From an uncultured Lachnospiraceae bacterium (GTDB lineage: Bacteria; Bacillota; Clostridia; Lachnospirales; Lachnospiraceae): 64,000 bases of DNA. A program made the translations under genes and the position numbers. This document shows positions 53,459-61,950 of this stretch, piece by piece; within the stretch, counting starts at the first letter, position 1, and every line of letters begins with the position of its first letter. The stretch is taken from positions 62,001-126,000 of the forward strand of contig ONNQ01000004.1 of the NCBI GenBank assembly GCA_900319245.1, in the 5' to 3' direction. The notes below the pieces were generated by a model. It saw only the letters and a program-made list of their open reading frames with translations, did no database searches and was not told where the DNA came from.

Positions 53459-53512
53459 TTACAGGCCAGGTAGTACGCAGTTGCATTACAGACCGGGTAG
53501 CACGCAGTTGTG
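53459..53512. repeat. Two 27-bp tandem repeats next to the lactonase stop codon
   Basis: TTACAGGCCAGGTAGTACGC then AGTTGCA (53459-53485) is followed directly by TTACAGACCGGGTAGCACGC then AGTTGTG (53486-53512), with four or five substitutions. The second copy abuts the lactonase stop codon. Confidence 0.75.
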
Positions 53513-54691
53513 TCAGAGAATCGGCAGTATACAGGTGGGTTTATCTACCTGCATTTCCATGTCCAAGAGGGCCAGAGACTCATCGGCCCTTGTAAAGCGG
53601 AGTGCTGTGATCAGGTCGGAATCCTGATTGGCAACCAGGATATAGTCGTCTGGATGACTAGTTTGGTCTGAGCCGGCTTGCTGCCCAGCCCCGGAAACAT
53701 CGGCAAAGACATTGAAATCCCGCGGCGTGATTCCTCCGCAGCTGCAGCGGCTGCAGAAACGCAGAAGACCGTCGCTTTCACAGCGATAAGCAGTGATGCT
53801 CTGGTATCCCAGTCTTGATGAGACGAACAGATAGGCGCCGTCATCAGAAAAGCGGATGGCGCAGCCGATGCTGCCATTGTCAGCCGTCAGGGGGACCATG
53901 AGATCTCCGCTTGAAGGAGCAATTCCATTCTGTTCCGTCGGATCGGGAACCGCTGAGATTGTCTGCACACATTCATACTGCCTCTGCACCTGGTCATAGC
54001 AATAGACGAACACGGTATTGGCCATCTCTGTAAGTATATAGAGAAAGTCCGGGTGGGCGTCGCTGAAAGCCAGGTGTCTGGGACCAGCGCCATTAGGAAG
54101 ATGTATACTGCGGCCAGTGTCTTTCAGGCGCGCTTCTTTGCGGTCCAGGGCGTAGACATAGACCATATCCAGGCCCAGATCGCATACCAGAACTTCATCC
54201 CGCTGCGGATGGAAGGCGGCGAAATGGGCATGTGGTCCTTGCTGGCGGTCCTGAGCATCAAAGCCGACGCCGGCGTACTGCCGGCTGTCGCACTGCGCAA
54301 GGATCCTTCCGTCGGGCGCCAGTGTATAGAGGCTGATGCCTCCACTCCCATAATTGGCGCAGACCAGAAATTCGCCACGGCTGTCCACAGAAAGATGCGT
54401 GGGTCCCTTGCCTGCACTGGGCAGAGTGCTAATGATCGTCATGGGATCCCTGCCGATGGCGCTGGCCATGGACAGGCTCTCCCGCAAGGCGTAGACGCAA
54501 TCCCCATCCGGGGACTTGCCCACTGCATACAGGCAGTCATTTTCCGATGCTGCCAGATAGGTGGGTGATGACAGTCCTTTGACACTATATAGAGTCGTGA
54601 AGGTTCCACAGTCGAAGTCAGCCAGGCATCGGTAGACAGAGGGCTTTGCAGCAACACCGCGGGTGCCGATATAAAAGGGAAAAATGTTCAT
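53513..54691 (-). CDS. Lactonase family beta-propeller protein (6-phosphogluconolactonase-like)
   Basis: 392 residues from ATG 54691, seven bases after AAAGGTG. The seven-bladed cycloisomerase-2 fold is recognised from repeated motifs: GKGPTHLSVDSRGEFLVCAN, GPHAHFAAFHPQRDEVLVCD, GAGPRHLAFSDAHPDFLYIL and a late AIRFSDDGAYLFVSSR. The family includes PGL enzymes of the pentose phosphate pathway (ykgB/pgl type), though specificity varies. No signal peptide. Confidence 0.85.
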   Translation of the reverse strand: MNIFPFYIGTRGVAAKPSVYRCLADFDCGTFTTLYSVKGLSSPTYLAASENDCLYAVGKSPDGDCVYALRESLSMASAIGRDPMTIISTLPSAGKGPTHLSVDSRGEFLVCANYGSGGISLYTLAPDGRILAQCDSRQYAGVGFDAQDRQQGPHAHFAAFHPQRDEVLVCDLGLDMVYVYALDRKEARLKDTGRSIHLPNGAGPRHLAFSDAHPDFLYILTEMANTVFVYCYDQVQRQYECVQTISAVPDPTEQNGIAPSSGDLMVPLTADNGSIGCAIRFSDDGAYLFVSSRLGYQSITAYRCESDGLLRFCSRCSCGGITPRDFNVFADVSGAGQQAGSDQTSHPDDYILVANQDSDLITALRFTRADESLALLDMEMQVDKPTCILPIL

Positions 54692-54715
54692 ATGGTTCAC
54701 CTTTCTACTTCTGCG

Positions 54716-55951
54716 TTAAACCGCAGCCAGAAGGATCAGCAGTTCCGCGCACTTCTCCAATTCCTGTACGGAAGCGTACTCAAAGCGGCCGTGGAAGTTG
54801 TAGCCGCCGGTGCACAAATTGGGGCAGGGAATGCCCATGTAGGTGAGGGCCGCACCATCGGTGCCTCCGCGGATGGGGGACACAATGGGATTGATGCCAA
54901 GAGACAGCATGGCCTCTTTGGCCCGTGTGATCAGCTCCATGTGGTCTGCCATAGGAATCGCCATATTGTAATACTGATCGCGGATCACGATGGAGAGCAC
55001 GTCATGGCCTGCAGCAGCGCGGTATCGCTCGTTGATCAGCGCGGCGGCAGCTTCCATGTATTTCTTTCTGGCCGCAAACTTCTCACTGTCGTGGTCGCGA
55101 ATGATGTATTTAAGCACGGCGTTGTCAGTGCCGCCGACTATATCGACCAGGTAATAGAAGCCCTCATATCCTTCCGTATGCTCGGGACGCTCGCTGACAG
55201 GCAGCAGCGCGTTAAATTCCATGCCGATCAGAGCGGCATTGAGCATTGTGTTCTTGGCAGAGCCGGGGTGGACGCTTCTGCCGGCGATCACGATTTTGAC
55301 AGAGGCTGCGTTAAAGCACTCATATTCCAGCTCGCCGAGACCGCCGCCGTCCACGGTGTAGGCTTCCTTGGCGCCAAACCGAGCTGTGTCAAAATTCTCC
55401 GTGCCCCGTCCAATTTCCTCATCCGGCGTGAAGGCTGCGCAGATTGTGCGGTGTTTGCGCTCCGGGTGGGCGATGTAATATTCAAACAGATTCATGATCT
55501 CCGCCACGCCGGACTTGTCGTCTGAGCCAAGGAGCGTTGTGCCGTCCGTAACGATCAGATCCTCGCCGACGTGCTTGTGCAGATTCGGAAAATCGGCGGG
55601 GCGAAGCACGATGGCATCGGTCTCGGAATCCGCTTCCCGCAGGACGATATTGCCGCCCTGATAGTTATGCACGATGCGGGGATTTACATTGCAGCCGCTG
55701 GCAGCGGGCGACGTATCCATGTGGGCAACAAAACCAATTGCAGGCTCCTCGCCGGGGAGCGTTGCGTAGACGTAGCAATGTTCCGTGTCGTAATAGGCCT
55801 CTATGCCCATATCGCACAGCTCGCGGTAGAGAAGCCGCGCGAGGTCATGCTGCTTGTCAGTGGAGGGCTGCGTTACGGATTCCTCGTCGGATTGGGTGTC
55901 AATCGCTGCATATCGGAATAATCGGTCAATCAGGTTCTGGTTTGTAATCAT
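54716..55951 (-). CDS. pepT: Peptidase T (tripeptide aminopeptidase)
   Basis: 411 residues, M20 metallopeptidase. GFVAHMDTSPA holds a zinc histidine and the catalytic aspartate, TTLLGSDDKSGVAEI the bridging aspartate, FTPDEEIGRGTENF the catalytic Glu pair, and DGGGLGELEYE another zinc ligand. Removes the N-terminal residue of tripeptides in the cytoplasm. It lies 24 bases upstream of the lactonase gene and is probably cotranscribed with it. Confidence 0.95.
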   Translation of the reverse strand: MITNQNLIDRLFRYAAIDTQSDEESVTQPSTDKQHDLARLLYRELCDMGIEAYYDTEHCYVYATLPGEEPAIGFVAHMDTSPAASGCNVNPRIVHNYQGGNIVLREADSETDAIVLRPADFPNLHKHVGEDLIVTDGTTLLGSDDKSGVAEIMNLFEYYIAHPERKHRTICAAFTPDEEIGRGTENFDTARFGAKEAYTVDGGGLGELEYECFNAASVKIVIAGRSVHPGSAKNTMLNAALIGMEFNALLPVSERPEHTEGYEGFYYLVDIVGGTDNAVLKYIIRDHDSEKFAARKKYMEAAAALINERYRAAAGHDVLSIVIRDQYYNMAIPMADHMELITRAKEAMLSLGINPIVSPIRGGTDGAALTYMGIPCPNLCTGGYNFHGRFEYASVQELEKCAELLILLAAV

Positions 55952-56149
55952 GTCTTTTCTCCAAAAGGTGTAAAAATACCAAAGATCATTAGTGTTGCTT
56001 GTTACAATCTGTGATTCTTATGATAGCACTGAAGTGGGTGTCGGTGTTATACTTAATGACACTTATGATGAACTGCGTTAAACGATCCCGGCTGCAGGGG
56101 CCCTAGAGGGACGAATCGCCATATACAGTGCCTTGCAGAGATTCGAACT

Positions 56150-56206
56150 AAACCGCAGAGGCGAGGACTTGAGGGACGCAGCAAACCGCAGAGGCGCCGG
56201 ACTTGG
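56150..56206 (+). repeat. Direct repeat in the leader of the HD nucleotidase gene
   Basis: AAACCGCAGAGGCG occurs at 56150-56163 and 56183-56196, each followed within two bases by GGACTTG. The spacing is 33 bases. Nothing else is seen in 55952-56149 apart from AT-rich promoter-like sequence (TGTTATACT near 56046). Confidence 0.65.
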
Positions 56207-56222
56207 CACTAGGAGAATTACT

Positions 56223-56822
56223 ATGACCTATAACTTTTTTGCGACTCTGTCGCGGATGAAATATATTGACCGTTGGGCCCTAATGAGAAATGCGCGCACG
56301 GAGACGCTCAGCGAACACACACTGGACGTTGCGATCATCGCGCATGCGCTCTGCATCATTGGAAATGTCCGGTACGGCAGGAAACTGGATGCTGACCGGG
56401 CGGCACTGATCGGACTCTATCACGATGCCTCCGAGATCATCACCGGCGACATGCCTACGCCCGTCAAGTACTACAATCGCGATATACGGGACGCCTACAA
56501 GGAAGTGGAGCATGTGGCGGAGAGAAGGCTCTTGGAGCAGCTCCCCGAGGACATTCGGGGTGCCTACGCGGAGATCTTTGAAGGCACGGATATAGAGGAA
56601 GACAAGTACATGCGCAGACTCGTGAAGGCGGCAGATAAGCTGTCCGCGCTGATCAAGTGCATGGAAGAGACGGGCGCCGGCAATGGAGAGTTCCGCACTG
56701 CACAGATTTCTACTGAGAAATCGGTACAAAAAATGGCAGAGGAACTGCCGGAGGTCAAGGTGTTCCTGGAGGAGTTTCTGCCTCCCTACGGAAGCACACT
56801 GGATGAGCTGCTGGGAAGATAG
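56223..56822 (+). CDS. yfbR: 5'-deoxynucleotidase, YfbR-like HD protein
   Basis: 199 residues from ATG 56223 (AGGAG upstream). HD-domain phosphohydrolase: the N-terminal FFATLSRMKYIDRWALMRN, SEHTLDVA, the LYHDASEIITGDMPTPVKYY segment that carries His-Asp and the family-specific residues, and DKLSALIKCMEE. It dephosphorylates deoxynucleoside 5'-monophosphates. The following phosphoesterase gene is 15 bases on, likely same transcript. Confidence 0.88.
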   Translation: MTYNFFATLSRMKYIDRWALMRNARTETLSEHTLDVAIIAHALCIIGNVRYGRKLDADRAALIGLYHDASEIITGDMPTPVKYYNRDIRDAYKEVEHVAERRLLEQLPEDIRGAYAEIFEGTDIEEDKYMRRLVKAADKLSALIKCMEETGAGNGEFRTAQISTEKSVQKMAEELPEVKVFLEEFLPPYGSTLDELLGR

Positions 56823-56837
56823 ACTTGGAGGATGAAA

Positions 56838-57344
56838 ATGAAAGTTCTTGTTGTTAGCGATTCTCACGGAAGACATGACCTGCTTCGCAAAGCCATCGGT
56901 CAGGAAGCGCCGATCGATATGCTGATTCATGCCGGAGATATTGAGGGAGACCTGGAACGGATTCTGGGCCCCAAACGGGAGTACAGCGTCCGCGCCGTGG
57001 CCGGCAATATGGATTGGGGATTTGGACTGGAGGCGTCGCTGACATTTGACATGGGCGGCCACAAAGTCTTCCTGACCCATGGCCATCACTACGGCGTGTC
57101 CTGGAACATGGCAGGCCTGAGGGAAGCCGCAGAGAATTGCGGCGCGGATGTGGCCATCTTCGGACACACGCACAGGCCTTTCCTGGAAGAGCAGAATGAC
57201 ATTCTGCTTCTCAACCCCGGAAGCGTCTCCAAGCCCCGGCAGGCGGGGCTCAAGAAGACGTATGCGGTTATCACGATCGACGATCAGAGCGGGGAGATGA
57301 AGGTGCGCTTCAAGAGCCTGCGCGGCGTGACCGGCTGGGCTTAG
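56838..57344 (+). CDS. YfcE/MJ0936-type metallophosphoesterase
   Basis: 168 residues; ATG 56838 is six bases after GGAGG. Metal-binding motifs run VVSDSHGRHD, IHAGDIEGD, AGNMDW, THGHHYG and GHTHRPF, all intact. Relatives hydrolyse phosphodiesters in vitro; the natural substrate is usually unknown. Its last 35 bases overlap the 3' end of the convergent radical SAM gene. Confidence 0.92.
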   Translation: MKVLVVSDSHGRHDLLRKAIGQEAPIDMLIHAGDIEGDLERILGPKREYSVRAVAGNMDWGFGLEASLTFDMGGHKVFLTHGHHYGVSWNMAGLREAAENCGADVAIFGHTHRPFLEEQNDILLLNPGSVSKPRQAGLKKTYAVITIDDQSGEMKVRFKSLRGVTGWA

Positions 57345-59379
57345 AAGCCTTGGAGGCATTAGAGCCCTTAGAGTTCGGCTTTCTTACATTTGAATTTGTT
57401 TTCTTACCTGTATTTGCGGCTTTGCCATTCGTTGGCCGGGCCGCTTTTTGATTGCCGGATTTTCCGACTTTCGCAGCGCTTCCGCCTGCGCGGCCGCTAT
57501 CTTTGCGATCGGGTTTTCCGGAAGCTCTGGCGCCGTCCCGGCGCTCCGTCTTTCCAAACGGCCGCGGCGGGATCAGGAACTGCTCGCCGAAGCCGATCAG
57601 GTCCTGACGGCCTTCCCGAATGAGCGCTTCTTTGACCAGTGCATAGTTCTGCGGATCGCGGTACTGGATTAATGCTCTCTGCATCGCCTTTTCATGCGGG
57701 TCGCGCGGGACGTAGACGGGCTGCATGGTAGAGGGATCGTCGCCCTGCAGCGTCGTCGGGTCGAGCCCCGTGTAGTACATGCAGGTGGAGATGGTGCCCG
57801 GCGTCGGGTAGAAGTCCTGGACCTGCTCCGGCATGTAGCCGAGGTCGCGGATGTACTCCGCCAGCGCAATCGCATCCTTCATCGTGCTGCCCGGATGGGA
57901 GGACATGAGGTAGGGCACGATGTACTGGTCCTTGTGGAGCTTTTCATTCATCTTCTCGAACTCACGGCAGAAGGCGTTGTAGGTGTTGACGTCCGGCTTG
58001 CCCATCTTGGAGAGCACGTTGTCGGAGATGTGCTCGGGCGCCACGCGCAGCTGTCCGCTGACGTGGTACTGGCAGAGCTCGCGCAGGAAGGTCCTGTCCT
58101 TGTCGGCCAGCAAGTAGTCGAAGCGGAAGCCGGAGCGGACAAACACTTTTTTGACCCCGGGCAGGGCGCGGAGCTTCCGCAGAAGCGCCAGATAGTCGCT
58201 GTGGTCCACCTTGAGATTGGGACAGGGCTTGGGGTAGAGGCAGCGGCGGTGCTTGCAGGCGCCTTTGGTCAGCTGCTTGTCGCAGGCGGGGCGTCGGAAC
58301 TCCGCGGTGGGGCCGCCGACGTCGTGGATGTAGCCCTTGAAATCCGGATCCTGTAGGCAGGTCTTGGCCTCTGCGAGGATGGACGCATGGCTTCGCGCCT
58401 GCACAATGCGGCCCTCGTGGAAGGTCAGGGCGCAGAAGTTACAGTCGCCAAAACACCCCCTGTTGGACGTCAAACTGAACTTGATCTCGGAGAGCGCCGG
58501 AATCCCGCCGTCCTTCTCATAGGAGGGATGATAGGCGCGCATGAAAGGCAGTGCGTAGACGTCGTCCATCTCCTGGGTCGTCAGGGGCTTGGCAGGCGGA
58601 TTCTGCACGACAAAGAGCTTTCCGTCATAGGCTTCATAGAGCCGCTTGGCCTGGAAAGGATCGGTGTTTTGATGCTGGATGGAAAAGCTGTGGGCGTAGG
58701 CGCGCTTGTCCGTCTTCACCTGCTCAAAGTCAGGCAGGCGGATCGCATCGTAGATGCTCTCCTCGTCGCGGGTCTTGTAGACGGTTCCGTCGATATAGGT
58801 GATGTCGCGGATATCGAGACCGGAGGCCAGCGCGTCGGCAATCTCGGGAATGCTGTGTTCACCCATTCCATAGGAAATCAGATCGGCGCCGGAGTCAAGC
58901 AGAATGGAGCGGCGGACCTTGTCGGACCAGTAGTCGTAGTGACTGAGCCTTCGAAGACTGGCCTCAATCCCGCCGATGATGATCGGAGTATGCTTGTAAG
59001 TCCGGCGAATCAGGTTACAGTAGACGATGACAGCGTAGTCGGGGCGCTTGCCAATGACGCCGCCGGGCGAGTAGGCGTCCTGATGGCGGCGCTTCTTGGC
59101 CACCGTATAGTGGTTGACCATGGAGTCCATGTTGCCGGAGGAGACCAGAAAGCCGAGCCGCGGCTCGCCATACTCCTGTATACTCGCGTCGTCGCGCCAG
59201 TCGGGCTGGCAGATCAGCGCAACGCTGTAGCCGCGCGACTGCAGCAGGCGGCAGATGATCGCAGTGCCAAAGCTCGAATGGTCCACGTACGCGTCGCCGC
59301 TGACATAGACAAAGTCGGGCTGCGTGATGCCGTCCGCGAGAAGTTCTGTTCTGGAAAGTGGTAAAAAGCCGTTGGACAT
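57310..59379 (-). CDS. YgiQ-family radical SAM protein
   Basis: 689 residues from ATG 59379 (AGGAG upstream). N-terminal YgiQ domain (FLPLSRTELLADGITQPDFV, GDAYVDHSSFG), radical SAM core with the cluster cysteines in GCFGDCNFCAL (about residues 303-313), and the distal DUF3362-type region (DFYPTPGTISTCMYYTGLDP). The last 75 residues form a Lys/Arg/Ser/Gly/Asn low-complexity tail that is not part of the family core and may bind nucleic acid. The reaction catalysed is unknown. Confidence 0.93.
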   Translation of the reverse strand: MSNGFLPLSRTELLADGITQPDFVYVSGDAYVDHSSFGTAIICRLLQSRGYSVALICQPDWRDDASIQEYGEPRLGFLVSSGNMDSMVNHYTVAKKRRHQDAYSPGGVIGKRPDYAVIVYCNLIRRTYKHTPIIIGGIEASLRRLSHYDYWSDKVRRSILLDSGADLISYGMGEHSIPEIADALASGLDIRDITYIDGTVYKTRDEESIYDAIRLPDFEQVKTDKRAYAHSFSIQHQNTDPFQAKRLYEAYDGKLFVVQNPPAKPLTTQEMDDVYALPFMRAYHPSYEKDGGIPALSEIKFSLTSNRGCFGDCNFCALTFHEGRIVQARSHASILAEAKTCLQDPDFKGYIHDVGGPTAEFRRPACDKQLTKGACKHRRCLYPKPCPNLKVDHSDYLALLRKLRALPGVKKVFVRSGFRFDYLLADKDRTFLRELCQYHVSGQLRVAPEHISDNVLSKMGKPDVNTYNAFCREFEKMNEKLHKDQYIVPYLMSSHPGSTMKDAIALAEYIRDLGYMPEQVQDFYPTPGTISTCMYYTGLDPTTLQGDDPSTMQPVYVPRDPHEKAMQRALIQYRDPQNYALVKEALIREGRQDLIGFGEQFLIPPRPFGKTERRDGARASGKPDRKDSGRAGGSAAKVGKSGNQKAARPTNGKAANTGKKTNSNVRKPNSKGSNASKASKPSRSRRAGS

Positions 59380-59396
59380 GGGTGCTCCTTGGTGGG

Positions 59397-59486
59397 TCAA
59401 AAGATTGCCGGATCAAAAGGTAGCCGGGTCAAAGATTGTAAGGTTAAACGATTGCTCGATTAAAAGATTGCCGGGGTAAATGCTTG
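59397..59486. repeat. Degenerate short repeats upstream of the radical SAM gene
   Basis: Four to five drifted copies of a unit like AAAAGATTGCCGGRT (clear at 59399-59413 and 59462-59477, weaker between) with spacings near 20 bases. Next to them GATTGCTCGAT and GCTGATTGGGCAATC add inverted pieces. Confidence 0.5.
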
Positions 59487-59553
59487 CTGATTGGGCAATC
59501 GTTCCGAGGTATAATCATTGCAGATACATGTATTCTAACATATTTCGAAGTGG

Positions 59554-60006
59554 ATGAAGATGGATATGAACGGAAGCAAAATGATTGCAGCGGCCAGACT
59601 TATTGCTAAGCTGGCGCATAAGGGACAGAAAGACAAAGCAGGCAGGGACTACTTCACCCACCCGGAAGCAGTAGCAGCTATGCTGGAGACGCCGGAAGAA
59701 AAGACAGTAGGATATCTCCATGATACCGTGGAGGACACCGACGTCACAGTGGAAGAGATCCGAGCTGTATTCGGGGAAGAGATCGCAGATGCAGTCGCCC
59801 TTATGACACACACGGACGGCGTGCCCTACATGGACTACGTAAAAGAGATCGGAAAGAACCCGCTGGCGCGTAAAGTGAAGCTGGCGGATCTGACCCACAA
59901 CATGGATATAAGCAGGATTCCCAATCCGACGCAGAGGGATTACGACCGAATTGAGAAGAAATATAAGCCGGCGTATGTGTACCTGAAGGGCAGCTTGACT
60001 GGGTAG
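59554..60006 (+). CDS. Small HD-domain protein, (p)ppGpp-hydrolase-like
   Basis: 150 residues. AHKGQKDKAGRDYFTHP, YLHDTVEDTDVT (HDxxED) and VKLADLTHNMD are the metal-binding motifs of RelA/SpoT-type hydrolase domains. The protein consists of this domain alone, like Mesh1-type small alarmone hydrolases, though related enzymes act on other nucleotides. A TATAAT at 59510-59515 lies upstream. The start is uncertain: ATGs at 59554, 59560 and 59566 are all in frame and none has a strong ribosome site. Confidence 0.8.
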   Translation: MKMDMNGSKMIAAARLIAKLAHKGQKDKAGRDYFTHPEAVAAMLETPEEKTVGYLHDTVEDTDVTVEEIRAVFGEEIADAVALMTHTDGVPYMDYVKEIGKNPLARKVKLADLTHNMDISRIPNPTQRDYDRIEKKYKPAYVYLKGSLTG

Positions 60007-60035
60007 TCGGGCTCTTTAATTTCTTCTGAATGATT

Positions 60036-60159
60036 GTGCCGGAAATTAGGCGAAAAGCTATTTGTTTACGGCACATTTACGGCAATCGGAACGCTTACAC
60101 AAGCTAGTGCCGTAAACCAGCCGAAAAGCTATCCGTTTACGGCACATTTTCGGCATTCG
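60036..60159 (+). repeat. Two 53-bp direct repeats, each hairpin-forming
   Basis: Copies at 60036-60088 and 60107-60159 share CGAAAAGCTAT and GTTTACGGCACATTT as the longest exact stretches. In the second copy GTGCCGTAAAC pairs perfectly with GTTTACGGCAC around a 17-base loop; the first copy pairs less well. They lie just after the HD gene and might also act in 3' end formation. Confidence 0.75.
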
Positions 60160-60177
60160 TGGGGCATTTAGAATCGT

Positions 60178-60340
60178 CTGGGCACAGGGAAGCTTTTTCT
60201 GGAAATATACACTCAGATTCAGGAGCCTGTTGAGCGGTTTTGGGTATAGAGAAGCTTTTTCTGAAAATGTACTCCTGCGATTTGAAACCTGCGGAACACT
60301 ATTGGGCACAGGGGCTGATTTACGGAAGAAATACTCCTCC
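60178..60340 (+). repeat. Three diverged units of about 61 bp, inverted relative to the next array
   Basis: Units begin at about 60178, 60238 and 60301 with TGGGCACAG or TGGGTATAG, followed by AAGCTTTTTCTG and, later, ATACTCC-like words. The same opening (GGGCACAGCGA...CTTTCTC) is found in the 62-bp array when that is read on the minus strand, so the two blocks appear to be inverted relatives. Confidence 0.55.
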
Positions 60341-60351
60341 GTGCATTAATT

Positions 60352-60618
60352 CCCATGGGGAACAAATTAAGAGAAAGTCTCGCTGTGCCCAAAGACGGCG
60401 AAAGCAGAGAAAACCCATGGGGAACAAATTAAGAGAAAGCCTCGCTGTGCCCAAAGACGACGAAAGCAGAGGAAACCCATGGGAAACAAATTAAGAGAAA
60501 GTGTCGCTGTGCCCAAGCACCGCGAAAGCGGAGAAAACCTGTGGGGAACAAATCAAGAGAAAGTGTCGCTGTGCCCAATGACCGCAAAAGCAACAGAAAC
60601 CTAGGGGGAACAGGTTAA
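60352..60618 (+). repeat. 62-bp tandem repeat array, four full units and a partial fifth
   Basis: Units start at 60352, 60414, 60476 and 60538, with a partial unit from 60600. Each holds GGGGAACAAATTAAGAGAAA, then CGCTGTGCCCAA and GCGAAAGCAGAGAAAACC with a few substitutions. 62 is not a multiple of three and every frame is interrupted or shifts between units, so this is not a repeated peptide. Units are contiguous with no unique spacers. No gene was found in 60007-60781. Confidence 0.9.
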
Positions 60619-60621
60619 ATG

Positions 60622-60652
60622 ACGCGGTCAGTGTAAACTGGCCGCGCTTTTT
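60622..60652 (+). terminator. Hairpin terminator after the repeat array
   Basis: CGCGGTCAGT pairs with ACTGGCCGCG (one G-T wobble) around GTAA, followed by CTTTTTACG. A terminator here suggests the repeat array is transcribed from the left. Confidence 0.7.
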
Positions 60653-60781
60653 ACGTTTTCTAATATAGGACGCTGGTAATCGGCGCCTGCATTGTATTTT
60701 GGCAGCAAAAGCGTGATATGCATTTGTGCGTGCTGTCAGAAGGTCGCCATTGACAGAGAATGATATAAGGAGAAAAACAAG

Positions 60782-61255
60782 ATGACACCAGAGTTGCAAC
60801 AGGAAATGTCAGTGCTTCTGTCCCCGCCTCTTATTGCGGGATTCATCACATGGCTTGTGACACAGATCGTTATGATCGTTTTCATGATCAGACACAAGCC
60901 GAGGAACCGGAAGGTAGAAGAAGCCGTCCGCAGAGGGCACGCAGTCAAGGCTTACATTGTGGGAAGAGTATACAAGGAGTACAATTCGCCGGAGGAATCC
61001 GTTAAGGAAAGGCAGATCTACAGATGTGATTACGAATATGTTGTCAACGGCAAAAAGATGAGATACCGGTACCACGCGTATACAATGCCACCGTCTCCGC
61101 TGACACTGTATTACATCGATGATCCGAAAAAGGTCTTTCCAGGCGACGGTATTAACAATTACTGGCGTGACATGGCGGGGCTCAGGTATGCGGTCATATA
61201 CATCATACCGCTCGTGCTTGGAGTGCTTGTGGTACGTGCGCTGGGCGGGCTCTGA
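60782..61255 (+). CDS. Small membrane protein of unknown function
   Basis: 157 residues, AAGGAG upstream. A first membrane helix (about residues 15-36), a soluble middle domain (about 45-125) with a beta-rich pattern (RQIYRCDYEYVVNGKKMRYR, then YHAYTMPPSPLTLYYIDDP) and a second helix (about 135-154). The middle is reminiscent of DUF3592-type domains. It starts the cluster of accessory genes that runs to the window end. Confidence 0.75.
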   Translation: MTPELQQEMSVLLSPPLIAGFITWLVTQIVMIVFMIRHKPRNRKVEEAVRRGHAVKAYIVGRVYKEYNSPEESVKERQIYRCDYEYVVNGKKMRYRYHAYTMPPSPLTLYYIDDPKKVFPGDGINNYWRDMAGLRYAVIYIIPLVLGVLVVRALGGL

Positions 61256-61303
61256 GAATGCTGATTGATTTACATTAATTACTGCATAAAAGGAAGGTAC
61301 AAA

Positions 61304-61936
61304 ATGGAATTTACGATCACACCAAAGACAAAAGCGAAAGCCCGGAAGAGAAGGATCAAAAACGAGAGCAAATGGGTAGTGCTGAGGTTCATCTCCATAG
61401 CATCATTAGTCATATCATTAGTATCAGGTATTACAGGCATCTTTTTTGTCCCATATGAGAGGTATACGCTTGCAGGCGTTCTGGGCGTTCTGTTTTCAGT
61501 GTGCCTTGTCCTGTTTTTTGTCTGCCGGTCATTGATCACAAATATGTCATCCCATTGGATCGATGACAGGCTTAACGAGCGAATCTGGGTAGAAAACGGA
61601 CGTCTCTATCAGTTTATCCAGATGAATTTTGCAGGCGGGCTGAATTATCGGTCAGCAGATGAGCGGGCCAACCTGTATATCATGGATATCGATACGATCC
61701 ATAATGCAAGGCATGATCCGAAGTCCGGCAGGATCGAGTTCAATGCGCTCGGCGAGGGTATCTTTTATGATGATTACCCGGCCGGCGTGATCAGGGACCG
61801 ATGGGAGCTCAAGGAAGATTTTGTGGGGATTTTCTACGATTATACTGAGCCGAGCCTGTATGAATACTTAAAATCGGCTGGAGTTAAGTTTTCAGAGGAA
61901 ACAATCCCGTTTAAGATCAGAGACGCAAGAATCTGA
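61304..61936 (+). CDS. Membrane protein of unknown function
   Basis: 210 residues from ATG 61304 (AAGGAAGG upstream). Basic N-terminus, two membrane helices (about 28-50 and 58-78), then a soluble C-terminal domain of about 130 residues (HWIDDRLNERIWVENGRLYQ ... IDTIHNARHD). Genes of this build recur beside polymorphic-toxin immunity genes; I cannot name a family. Spacing to the next gene is 14 bases. Confidence 0.75.
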   Translation: MEFTITPKTKAKARKRRIKNESKWVVLRFISIASLVISLVSGITGIFFVPYERYTLAGVLGVLFSVCLVLFFVCRSLITNMSSHWIDDRLNERIWVENGRLYQFIQMNFAGGLNYRSADERANLYIMDIDTIHNARHDPKSGRIEFNALGEGIFYDDYPAGVIRDRWELKEDFVGIFYDYTEPSLYEYLKSAGVKFSEETIPFKIRDARI

Positions 61937-61950
61937 GAGGATGTTTGACA

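Noticed and set aside
56128-56160. tRNA-like TTCGAAT on the minus strand
   Set aside because: The flanking arms do not pair and no anticodon arm or acceptor stem can be drawn.
60240-60494. 84-residue reading frame across the repeat block
   Set aside because: It crosses diverged repeats and then tandem units whose length is not a codon multiple; no ribosome site, no family resemblance.
60352-60618. CRISPR array
   Set aside because: Repeats are contiguous 62-bp units without variable spacers and there are no cas genes in the window.
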